Below are positions 5,168 through 13,242 of a stretch of DNA of 18,016 nt, one piece after another. This stretch comes from AV17 sp046262735. Its GTDB lineage: Bacteria; Verrucomicrobiota; Verrucomicrobiia; Chthoniobacterales; UBA10450. The notes under the pieces are model-generated. The model had not been told where the DNA came from and searched no databases. It saw nothing but the letters and a program-made list of their open reading frames with translations. How positions within the stretch are numbered: the stretch's first letter is position 1; each line of letters opens with the position of its first letter. The translations under genes and the position numbers were made by a program. The stretch spans positions 1 through 18,016 of the forward strand of contig JBHEMD010000129.1 of assembly GCA_046262735.1 (NCBI GenBank), in the 5' to 3' direction.

Positions 5168-7618
5168 ATGCTGAGCGAAATCAAAGTGGCGCTGCGGGGG
5201 CTGGCCAAGAGTCCTGGGTTCACCGCCATAGCGATCGCGACGCTGGCGCTGGCGATCGGCGCGAACAGCGCGGTCCTGAGTTTGATCAACGCATTGTTGA
5301 TCCGACCGCTTCCATATCATGCGCCGAATGATCTCGTCCTGATGTGGGAACGATTTCCCGCCCAGGGACTGGAGCGTATTCCGGTCTCGGCGCCGGAGTA
5401 TCTCGATTACGAAAAGCAGAGCACGAGCGTCGAAAAAATCGCGGCCTTCAACTACGCTGCGTACAACCGGGCGACGGGCGACGTTCCCGAACGCGTCGTC
5501 GGCGCCGTGGTCTCGCCGAGTTTGTTCAAACTCCTCGGTGTCGAACCGATCAAGGGTCGCGTTTTTGCCGCCGAAGAAGCCGCGGAAGGCCGCGACGACG
5601 TTGTCGTGATCAGCAACCGGTTGTGGCGGGGGCGCTTTAACTCCGATTCCACCATCGTTGGCAACAAACTCTCGCTCAACGGTCGCTCCCACATCGTCGT
5701 CGGCATTATGCCCGAGGCGTTCGATTTTCCGTTGCCGCTGTTTAACGTTCAGGGATCGCGCTTCGCCGGCCGCGCCGATATTTGGAAGCCGATCGCATTC
5801 ACGAAGGAGGAGTTGGCCGCGCGTTATTCGCGCAGTTATGGCGTGATTGCGCGACTTCGTCCGGATATTTCTCTTCCGCGCGCGCAGGCTGAGATCAACA
5901 CCGTCACCGCGAACTTCGTGCGCGCGCATCCCGACAACTACCCTGAGGGAACGGCCTTCGGCGCAAAACTCTACTCACTTCAGGAGCAGGTCGTCGGCGG
6001 GATGCGAACCGGTCTCTGGATTTTGCTCGGCGCAGTCACCCTCGTCTTGCTGATTGCGTGCGCGAACCTGACCACGATGTTGCTGGCCCGCGCCGCTTCG
6101 CGGGAACGCGAGATGGCGATCCGCATCGCCTTGGGCGCGAGTTTAAAGCGCGTGCTGCGACAATTGCTCACGGAAAGCGTCTTATTGTCGATCTTCGGAG
6201 GCGTCGCAGGCATCCTGCTTGCGATCTGGGCGCTTGATCTGTTGCGTGTCGTCGGTGCGCAAACTGTCCCACGACTTCGGGAGGTAAATCTCGACCTGAG
6301 CGTCCTCGCGATGACATTCGGTGTCTCGGTTGTCACCGGAATATTGTTCGGCCTTGTTCCCGCGCTGGTTAGCTCCAAACCGGAATTAACCGAAGCGTTG
6401 AAGGAAGGCGGTCGCGGCTCAACCGCTGGAGTTCATCGCAACCGTCTTCGCAATAGTCTCATTGTCGCCGAAACCGTGCTCGCTCTGGTGTTGTTGATCG
6501 GCGCCGGCTTGCTCGTGAAAAGTTTTATCCGTCTGCAAAGCGTCTCCCCGGGATTTAATCCCCATAACGTTCTCACTGCCGACGTTTCGCTGCCTGTCTT
6601 GAAGTACCCGCGCGGCACGCCGGTAATTAACTTTTACGCCGAAGCCGAGCGGCGGATCAAAAATATTCCCGGTGTGGAGCATGTCGCTTTCACGGTGGTC
6701 CTGCCCTTGAGCGGGTCGAACACCGACAGCTCATTTATCATTGAGGGCCAGGATCCGAAGCGGACGGGGACTTATCCGGACGAAGAGATCCGCGACGTAA
6801 CGCCGGACTATTTTCGCGTCCTGGCAACGCCGTTGATGAAGGGCCGGTTCTTTAGCGAAGCTGACACGGTTGATTCCCCCCAGGTCGTGATCGTAAACCA
6901 GGCGTTCGCAAAGAAGTACTTCCCCAATGACGAAGCGCTCGGAAAGCGAATCTCACGCGACGATCAAAAGCCGAATTGGGCGACGATTGTCGGCGTAGTC
7001 GCGGACATCAAACATCGCGCTCTCGAGACTGATGCGCAGCCGGAATACTATTTGCCGCATACTCAAGGCCCCGACCGCGACATGGTGCTGGCGGTCCGTA
7101 GCGCTCAGCACCCGCGCGCACTCGCAGCCGCCATCCGCGACGAACTGCAAAAGATCGATCCGGACATTCCGCTTTCGAATGTGCGAACCCTGGATGAGGT
7201 CGTCGCCGATTCGATTGCACCACGCCGTCTTTCGGTCGTCATGCTCGGCGCCTTTTCCGGGATCGCTCTGCTGCTCGCCTCCGTCGGCATGTATGGCGTG
7301 ATTTCATTTCTAGTTGTGCAGCGCACACACGAAATCGGAGTGCGCATGGCGCTCGGCGCGCAGCGTTCCGACGTTCTGAAAATGATGATTGGATACGCCG
7401 CGAAGCTAGTCGCGATTGGCGCGGCCATCGGGTTGCCGGCGGCCTTCTTCAGCAGCTCGGCCCTGCGAACGCTCCTCTATCAAGTGAGTCCGTTCGACTT
7501 TTCAATATTCGCGATCGTCACCGTGATCCTGGGCGGTGTCGCTTTGCTGGCGAGCTACGTCCCCGCGCTCCGCGCCACCCGGGCCGATCCGATGATCGCC
7601 CTCAGTCACAACGCCTGA
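5168..7618 (+). CDS. ADOP-family duplicated FtsX/MacB permease 1
   Basis: An 816-residue inner-membrane permease built as two MacB-like halves in one chain. Half 1 has a membrane span (about 17-46, ALAIGANSAVLSLINALLIRPLPY), a large periplasmic MacB core domain (about 50-280), and three FtsX spans (284-306, 336-358, 376-402) around the cytoplasmic REREMAIRIALGAS loop. Half 2 has a span at 428-451, a second periplasmic domain (about 455-685), and three FtsX spans (690-716, 738-762, 777-802) with THEIGVRMALGAQ. Such a fusion would mimic the MacB homodimer. The tail is ADPMIALSHNA, where the sister proteins have VDPxxALRYE or similar. The stop overlaps the next start by 1 bp (TGATG), implying translational coupling to ATPase 2. 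The N-terminal segment lacks a fused ATPase, as expected for this family. Confidence 0.94.
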   Translation: MLSEIKVALRGLAKSPGFTAIAIATLALAIGANSAVLSLINALLIRPLPYHAPNDLVLMWERFPAQGLERIPVSAPEYLDYEKQSTSVEKIAAFNYAAYNRATGDVPERVVGAVVSPSLFKLLGVEPIKGRVFAAEEAAEGRDDVVVISNRLWRGRFNSDSTIVGNKLSLNGRSHIVVGIMPEAFDFPLPLFNVQGSRFAGRADIWKPIAFTKEELAARYSRSYGVIARLRPDISLPRAQAEINTVTANFVRAHPDNYPEGTAFGAKLYSLQEQVVGGMRTGLWILLGAVTLVLLIACANLTTMLLARAASREREMAIRIALGASLKRVLRQLLTESVLLSIFGGVAGILLAIWALDLLRVVGAQTVPRLREVNLDLSVLAMTFGVSVVTGILFGLVPALVSSKPELTEALKEGGRGSTAGVHRNRLRNSLIVAETVLALVLLIGAGLLVKSFIRLQSVSPGFNPHNVLTADVSLPVLKYPRGTPVINFYAEAERRIKNIPGVEHVAFTVVLPLSGSNTDSSFIIEGQDPKRTGTYPDEEIRDVTPDYFRVLATPLMKGRFFSEADTVDSPQVVIVNQAFAKKYFPNDEALGKRISRDDQKPNWATIVGVVADIKHRALETDAQPEYYLPHTQGPDRDMVLAVRSAQHPRALAAAIRDELQKIDPDIPLSNVRTLDEVVADSIAPRRLSVVMLGAFSGIALLLASVGMYGVISFLVVQRTHEIGVRMALGAQRSDVLKMMIGYAAKLVAIGAAIGLPAAFFSSSALRTLLYQVSPFDFSIFAIVTVILGGVALLASYVPALRATRADPMIALSHNA

Positions 7619-8295
7619 TGATTAAGCTCAAAAATCTCGAACGCAGTTATCCGCTCGCGGGCGGAAGATTTTTTTACGTCCTGCGCGACATCAACATCGA
7701 CATCGCCGAAGGCGAGTTCGTTTCCGTGATGGGGCCGTCGGGAGCCGGCAAATCGACGCTGCTCCACATCATCGGGATGCACGATCACGGCTGGGCAGGT
7801 GAGTACTTTTTCAACGACACGGCCGTTCACCATCTCAAAGCGAAGGAGCGCGCCGCGCTGCGCAACGAACATATCGGGTTCGTCTTCCAGCAATATCATT
7901 TGCTCGACGATCTGACCGTTTACGAGAACCTCGAGATCCCGCTCTCGTATCGCAAAGTTCCCAAATACGAGCGCAGCGCAATCGTGGCCGACGCGCTCGA
8001 TCGTTTCCAAATTGTTGCGAAAAAAGATTTGTTTCCGCGCCAGCTGTCCGGCGGCCAGCAACAGCTCGTCGGCGTGGCGCGGGCGATCATCGCCAAGCCG
8101 AAACTGATCCTGGCAGACGAGCCGACTGGGAACCTTCATTCCAGTCAGGGCGAAGAAATCATGGAGCTGTTTCAAAAACTTAACGCCGGAGGCACGACCA
8201 TCATTCAGGTCACGCACTCGGAGAAAAATGCAGGATACGGAAAGCGAATCATCGAGCTGCGCGACGGTTGGGTGGTCGAGGGGAACAAGAAGTAA
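7618..8295 (+). CDS. ABC transporter ATPase with atypical D-loop (second ATPase)
   Basis: A 225-residue ATPase of the MacB/LolD type. Walker A is GPSGAGKST (39-47), the Q-loop FQQYHLL (90-96), the signature LSGGQQQLVGVARA (143-156), Walker B LILADE (163-168) with Glu168, and H-loop His200 in VTHSE. Two positions depart from the first ATPase: Leu150 replaces the Arg that normally follows LSGGQQQ, and the D-loop reads NLHS with His174 in place of Asp. Catalytic residues are otherwise intact, so it is probably active. From memory, the NLHSSQG form recurs in ATPases beside ADOP permeases, so it is more likely a subfamily trait than decay. The start overlaps the stop of permease 1 and the stop is 5 bp before permease 2. 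It lacks the long polar N-terminus of the first ATPase. Confidence 0.95.
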   Translation: MIKLKNLERSYPLAGGRFFYVLRDINIDIAEGEFVSVMGPSGAGKSTLLHIIGMHDHGWAGEYFFNDTAVHHLKAKERAALRNEHIGFVFQQYHLLDDLTVYENLEIPLSYRKVPKYERSAIVADALDRFQIVAKKDLFPRQLSGGQQQLVGVARAIIAKPKLILADEPTGNLHSSQGEEIMELFQKLNAGGTTIIQVTHSEKNAGYGKRIIELRDGWVVEGNKK

Positions 8296-8300
8296 ACGTT

Positions 8301-10805
8301 ATGATTATAGATTCGTTTCGTCAGGATGTGCGCGTCGGTTTGCGCGTGTTGTTCAAAGAGAAATCATTTTGTGTTCTGGCCGTGCTGGTGCTCGGTCTCG
8401 GCATCGGCGGCGCGACCACACAGTTCACGGTCGTCAACGCCATCGTCTTGCGCGGCTTCTCGTTCCCTCATCCCGAACAGCTAATGAGCGTCGGGTTGAT
8501 CGATCCCAAGGCGACCGATCAAAACAATAACTTCGGCGTCGGCAACATCCCGACGGCCCAGGACTACGAAGATTTGAAAGCGGCTCAGAAATCGTTTTCG
8601 AAGATGGCCGGCTATCTCAGTGGATCGACAATCAACCTGACTTACAAAAACACTCCGCAGCGTTACACCGGCGCATATATCACGGAAGATCTTTTCAAAA
8701 TTGTCGGCGTGTCGCCGGTGATGGGTCGCGATTTTACGGCCGAGGACAACAAGCCAGGTGCAGAAAAGGTGGCCATCCTCGGTGACGAAATCTGGAGGCG
8801 CGATTTTGGCGCCGACCCGAACATTGTCGGCCAAAGCGTCCGAATTAACGGCAAAGCGGCAACCATCGTCGGTGTGATGCCGCCGAACTTTAAATTTCCG
8901 TTTTCGGACGAATTGTGGACCCCTCTATATAATGAGTTCCCGCCGAGACCGCGCGGCGAACTGCGAATCGGAGCCAGCAATGCAGCCCCGGCGGTGATGG
9001 GGCGGCTCAACCCGGGAGTCAATCTCGATCAAGCGAACGCCGAGTTTATCGCCCTCGCGCGTCGGTTGGCGGAGGACAATCCGAAGACGAACCAAAATTA
9101 TACGTCGGCCAATGTGCAGCCGCTGCTCAATACGTTCACCGGAGTGCAACTGCGGCAAATCGTCTGGGCCATGCTCGGCGCGGTCATCCTGGTGTTGCTG
9201 ATCGCGTGCGTAAATGTGATGAACATGCAATTCGGCCGCGCGGCGTTGCGGGCGAAGGAATTGGCAATTCGTGGCGCGCTCGGCGCGACGCGCTGGCGAC
9301 TCGTTCGGCAGATGCTGACCGAAAGTTTGGTCGTCGCGGTCTTCGGTGCCGTCGCCGGCGTGCTGCTCGCTTATTGGGCGGTGGATTTGCTGGCCCGCGC
9401 GGTGCAGGCGGCGCCGTTTCCGCCGCCTTACTGGTGGCAGTTTACGATCGATGGCCGCGTTCTCGCGTTCACATTGATCATCACACTTCTCGCGACGGTC
9501 GTCTCCGGTTTGGTGCCGGCTTTTCTCAGCGCCGGTGCCAACGCGGCGGAGATCATGAAAGAAGGCGGCCGCGGCAACAGCAGTCGTTTGGTCAACGCCA
9601 TCACACGCGTGCTCGTGGTCGGACAAATCGCGTTGACCGCCGCGCTCTTGATTGCGGCGACGTTGCAAATTAAATCGATCCGCAATCAAACGCATCTCGA
9701 CTACGGCTACGACGAGAACGCCGTCTACGCGGCGCGAATGGCTTTGATGGAAGGCGCCTACCCGAGTGAAGATGCGCGCCGGGAGTTTTTTCAGCGGGCA
9801 GTGCGATCGTTGCGGGCCAATCCTCAGTTCGAATCGGCTGCAATGACCGATCGTTTCCAGATGACGTTTGCGGGCGGCGGCCAGTACGAAGTCGATGGAC
9901 AAAATTATCTGACCGACCGCGATCGGCCGCGCTGCAATTTCGAATCTGTCTCGGATCAATATTTCGCCACGCTTGGGTTAAAAATTCTGGAAGGCCGTGA
10001 TTTCACGGTCGACGACAACGATTCAAAACAACCGGTCGCGATCGTCAACGCCAGCTTTGCTCGAAAGTACTGGGGCAATCAAAGCGCGCTCGGCCACAAG
10101 GTGCGCATCTTCAATCCGGGTCAGCCGCAACCGTGGCGAACCATCGTTGGCGTCGTGCCCGACACGCTGATGCAGGGTCCGTTTGATCAACAGGCTGAGA
10201 CGGCGGGGTTCTACATGCCGCTGCTCGGTGCGACGCCGGCCGCTCAGTTTTGCACGATCGTTGTTCGCCCGCGCGCCGGCCAAAAGGCTGAAACACTCGG
10301 ACCTGCCTTGAGCAGAGCGGTGGCCGAGCTCGATTCGAACCTGCCCGTTTATTTCCCCGGAACACCGGCGCGATTTCATCACGAGATTCTCTCTGGCAAC
10401 CGGCTTATCGCGACTTTGTTCAGCATTTTTGGAATCGTAGCGTTCGTTCTTTCCGCGGTCGGCCTCTATGGGGTGATGAGTTTTTCGGTGAACCAGCGAA
10501 CGCAGGAATTCGGCATCCGCATGGCGCTGGGCGCGGACGCAGCGCGAATTTTTCGCATGGTGATGACCCAGGGCGCGTGGCAACTCGCGATCGGCCTTAT
10601 TCTCGGCGCGGGCGGCATTGCTCTGCTTCTCGGGGTCGTCGCGGCCGCTGCCCTTAAGAACATTCTTTTCAAAGTCAACGCGCTCGATCCGACCATTTAT
10701 CTCGCCGTTGCCGGATTGCTTACACTGGTCGCCGCCATCTCCTGTTTCGTTCCGGCGCGCCGGGCCACCCGCGTCGATCCGATGATCGCGCTCCGCTACG
10801 AATGA
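8301..10805 (+). CDS. ADOP-family duplicated FtsX/MacB permease 2 (divergent subtype)
   Basis: An 834-residue permease with the same double-half plan: spans at about 22-50, 288-312, 342-364 and 386-410, then 433-456, 702-730, 757-782 and 799-819, with periplasmic domains near 55-285 and 460-700. ATG 8301 is chosen; the in-frame start at 8268 would overlap the ATPase. The first span diverges from the other four permeases: it reads LGIGGATTQFTVVNAIVLRGFSFPHPEQ where they have the GANTAIFSVVNAVLLRPLPY type. The FtsX loops (AKELAIRGALGATRWRLVRQMLTES and TQEFGIRMALGAD) and the tail RATRVDPMIALRYE are typical. It sits 5 bp after the atypical ATPase, and I infer a dedicated pair. A Trp/Pro-rich stretch PFPPPYWWQ (372-380) lies between FtsX spans. 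Confidence 0.94.
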   Translation: MIIDSFRQDVRVGLRVLFKEKSFCVLAVLVLGLGIGGATTQFTVVNAIVLRGFSFPHPEQLMSVGLIDPKATDQNNNFGVGNIPTAQDYEDLKAAQKSFSKMAGYLSGSTINLTYKNTPQRYTGAYITEDLFKIVGVSPVMGRDFTAEDNKPGAEKVAILGDEIWRRDFGADPNIVGQSVRINGKAATIVGVMPPNFKFPFSDELWTPLYNEFPPRPRGELRIGASNAAPAVMGRLNPGVNLDQANAEFIALARRLAEDNPKTNQNYTSANVQPLLNTFTGVQLRQIVWAMLGAVILVLLIACVNVMNMQFGRAALRAKELAIRGALGATRWRLVRQMLTESLVVAVFGAVAGVLLAYWAVDLLARAVQAAPFPPPYWWQFTIDGRVLAFTLIITLLATVVSGLVPAFLSAGANAAEIMKEGGRGNSSRLVNAITRVLVVGQIALTAALLIAATLQIKSIRNQTHLDYGYDENAVYAARMALMEGAYPSEDARREFFQRAVRSLRANPQFESAAMTDRFQMTFAGGGQYEVDGQNYLTDRDRPRCNFESVSDQYFATLGLKILEGRDFTVDDNDSKQPVAIVNASFARKYWGNQSALGHKVRIFNPGQPQPWRTIVGVVPDTLMQGPFDQQAETAGFYMPLLGATPAAQFCTIVVRPRAGQKAETLGPALSRAVAELDSNLPVYFPGTPARFHHEILSGNRLIATLFSIFGIVAFVLSAVGLYGVMSFSVNQRTQEFGIRMALGADAARIFRMVMTQGAWQLAIGLILGAGGIALLLGVVAAAALKNILFKVNALDPTIYLAVAGLLTLVAAISCFVPARRATRVDPMIALRYE

Positions 10806-10821
10806 CGATATCGCATCGGCT

Positions 10822-13221
10822 ATGTTAGAAGATCTCCGTTTTGCCTTTCGCCAGCTCGTAAAAAATCCGGGGTTCACATTCATCGCGATTTTTGCCCTCG
10901 CGCTCGGGGTTGGGGCCAACACTGCGATCTTCAGCGTCGTCAACGCGGTGCTGTTGCGGCCGTTGCCCTACAAAGATACCGCGCATCTGTTCGCGCTTTC
11001 CATGGTTCATCAGCAATCGGGACCGCGCGGCAGTCCGATGTCGCCTTCCGATGTGCTCGATTTTCGCGTGCAGAATCAATCGCTTCAGTTCGCTGCTTTT
11101 GCCGATAACACTTTCAATTACACAAGTGGCCAAACCCCGGAGCAGCTCGCCGGCGCATTTACGACCGCGGGGTTCTTCTCCACGCTTGGCGTCACGCCGC
11201 TGCTCGGGCGCGGATTTTTACCCGACGAAGACAAACCCGGCGCGGAAGGGGCGGTGGTTCTAAGCGAAAATTTCTGGCGCAGTCATTTCAATTCCGATTC
11301 GAGGGTAATTGGGCGGTCCATTACGCTGAACAGCAGGCAGTACAACGTGGTGGGTGTGATGCCGGCGGCGTTCCAATTTCCGGATCGCACAATGCAATTT
11401 TGGGTGGCATTGCCAATCGAGCCACCGACGCGTCGCGGCCCATACTATCTCCGTGGACTGGTTCGTTTTCCCGGCACGATCGAGCAGGCGCGGACCGAGC
11501 TGGCCGCGATGGCGGCGCGCGTCAAAGCGGCAACGCCGGGGTTGCCAGCGGAATACGGGTATGTTTCTACACCGCTGAATGACTGGATGGTTGGCGACGT
11601 GCGACCGGCGCTGCTGGTGTTGTTGGCTGCGGTCGGCCTTGTTTTGCTCATCGCGTCGCTGAATGTCGCGAACCTGTTGCTGACGCGGGCTGCGGCGCGC
11701 GAGCGGGAAATTTCGATTCGTGCCGCGCTCGGCGCCAGTCGCGCCCGCATCCTACGGCAATTTCTCACCGAAAACGTTGTGCTCGCGTCTCTGGGCGGTT
11801 TGGCCGGTTTACTTCTGAGCGTCTGGGGCGTCGATCTGCTCCGCACTTTCGGGCCGACCAACGTTCCGCGTCTGGCGGAGGTTAGCGTGGATCGCTGGGT
11901 TCTGGGTTGGACAGCTTTGGTGTCGCTAGGCAGCGGGATTCTTTTCGGACTTGCTCCCGCCTGGCACGGGACGCGAGTGAATTTGAATAATTCTCTTAAA
12001 GAAGGTGGTCGGGGCGCGAGCGAAAGCGCGAGTGCACGAAGACTTCGCGCTACCCTCGTCGTTTCCGAAATCGCGCTCGCCATGGTTCTACTCATTGGCG
12101 CGGGACTTCTTCTTCGAAGTTTCGTGAGCCTTCAGCGAGTGAATCCCGGTTTCGTGCCGGAAAGAATCCTGACCATGCAAATTTCGCTGCCGCGCGCGAA
12201 ATACGCCGAGCTCCCGCAGGTGGCAACCTTTTATGATCGCTTGCTGCAAAGACTCAGTTTGATTCACGGTATTCGTTCCGCTGCAATCTGTTCGAGTCTG
12301 CCGCCGAATGGTCTACAGGTCAGCGACACATTCCTGGTCGAAGGACAGCCGCTGGTTGATGATTCGAAAGCGCCCTTTGGCAGCATTCTTTTCAGCACCC
12401 CTGGCTACTTTCGCACTCTGGGCGTGCCTCTTTTGCAAGGCCGCGATTTCACCGAGCGCGACAATACCGAATCGCCGCGCGTTGTTATCATTAGTGAAAC
12501 ACTCGCCCGAAAATTCTTTCCGCGCGCTGACCCTGTTGGCAAGCGTTTCAAGGAAGGTGGCACTGACCGCACGCCCAATCCATGGATGGAAATCGTCGGC
12601 GTCGTCGGCGATGTAAAATACGAAGGTCTCGACACCGCGACTGCCCCTGCTTTTTACCTTCCATTCAAACAAGTCCCGATTCGGAGCATGTTTCTTCTGG
12701 TGGCAACCACGCTGCCGCCATCGAGTATAACCGCGTCGGTGCGCGCGGAATTGCGAACACTCGATCCGGAGGTTCCGCTCGCGCGCGTGAACACGATCGA
12801 GAAACTTTTCGGTGAATCGGTTGCGCAGCCGAGGTTCCGCACGTTTCTCATCGCTACTTTTTCCCTGGTTGCGATGTTGCTCGCCGCGATCGGCATTTAC
12901 GGGGTGGTTGCATATTCGGTATCGCAACGCACGCATGAGATTGGGATCCGCATGGCGCTTGGCGCGCAGTCGCGCGATGTCGGGCAATTGGTTGTGAAAC
13001 AGGGACTGAAGCTGACGCTAATTGGTGTCACACTTGGTTTGATTGGCGCCTTCGGTCTCACTCGCCTCACCAGCAATCTGCTTTTCGGAGTCGGTGCGAC
13101 TGATCCGATTACATTCGCCGGTATCTCGATTTTACTGACCTTGGTCGCGCTCTTCGCCTCGTATTTTCCAGCGCGTCGCGCCATGCGAGTCGATCCAATC
13201 ATCGCGCTTCGTTATGAGTGA
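10822..13221 (+). CDS. ADOP-family duplicated FtsX/MacB permease 3
   Basis: A 799-residue permease starting at ATG 10822, 16 bp after permease 2, with no ribosome binding site. The amphipathic opening MLEDLRFAFRQLVKNPGF leads into the first span (about 18-46). Half 1 FtsX spans are near 262-286, 317-338 and 360-380, with REREISIRAALGASRARILRQFLTEN in the cytoplasmic loop. Half 2 begins at about 409-432 after the KEGGRGASESASARRLR linker and ends with spans near 673-700, 729-750 and 763-785. Its tail is AMRVDPIIALRYE. It is closest to permease 4 at the N-terminus, where both begin MLED and the DNA is also similar. The periplasmic domains are clearly different, suggesting old duplication with divergence of the external part. 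Confidence 0.94.
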   Translation: MLEDLRFAFRQLVKNPGFTFIAIFALALGVGANTAIFSVVNAVLLRPLPYKDTAHLFALSMVHQQSGPRGSPMSPSDVLDFRVQNQSLQFAAFADNTFNYTSGQTPEQLAGAFTTAGFFSTLGVTPLLGRGFLPDEDKPGAEGAVVLSENFWRSHFNSDSRVIGRSITLNSRQYNVVGVMPAAFQFPDRTMQFWVALPIEPPTRRGPYYLRGLVRFPGTIEQARTELAAMAARVKAATPGLPAEYGYVSTPLNDWMVGDVRPALLVLLAAVGLVLLIASLNVANLLLTRAAAREREISIRAALGASRARILRQFLTENVVLASLGGLAGLLLSVWGVDLLRTFGPTNVPRLAEVSVDRWVLGWTALVSLGSGILFGLAPAWHGTRVNLNNSLKEGGRGASESASARRLRATLVVSEIALAMVLLIGAGLLLRSFVSLQRVNPGFVPERILTMQISLPRAKYAELPQVATFYDRLLQRLSLIHGIRSAAICSSLPPNGLQVSDTFLVEGQPLVDDSKAPFGSILFSTPGYFRTLGVPLLQGRDFTERDNTESPRVVIISETLARKFFPRADPVGKRFKEGGTDRTPNPWMEIVGVVGDVKYEGLDTATAPAFYLPFKQVPIRSMFLLVATTLPPSSITASVRAELRTLDPEVPLARVNTIEKLFGESVAQPRFRTFLIATFSLVAMLLAAIGIYGVVAYSVSQRTHEIGIRMALGAQSRDVGQLVVKQGLKLTLIGVTLGLIGAFGLTRLTSNLLFGVGATDPITFAGISILLTLVALFASYFPARRAMRVDPIIALRYE

Positions 13222-13242
13222 CGCCGTTCGAAAAACATTCTT

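Noticed and set aside
8268..8300. Upstream start of permease 2
   Set aside because: It overlaps the end of the second ATPase gene; ATG 8301 follows its stop by 5 bp and begins the normal ADOP N-terminus.
8925..9959. Long antisense open frame of 344 codons on the - strand
   Set aside because: It lies wholly opposite permease 2 and reads as Arg/Asp/His-rich, low-complexity protein, as expected for the complement of high-GC coding DNA. It has no recognisable domain or ribosome binding site.
10023..10943. Antisense open frame of 306 codons on the - strand
   Set aside because: It is a shadow of permease 2 and the start of permease 3, with a biased, family-less composition.
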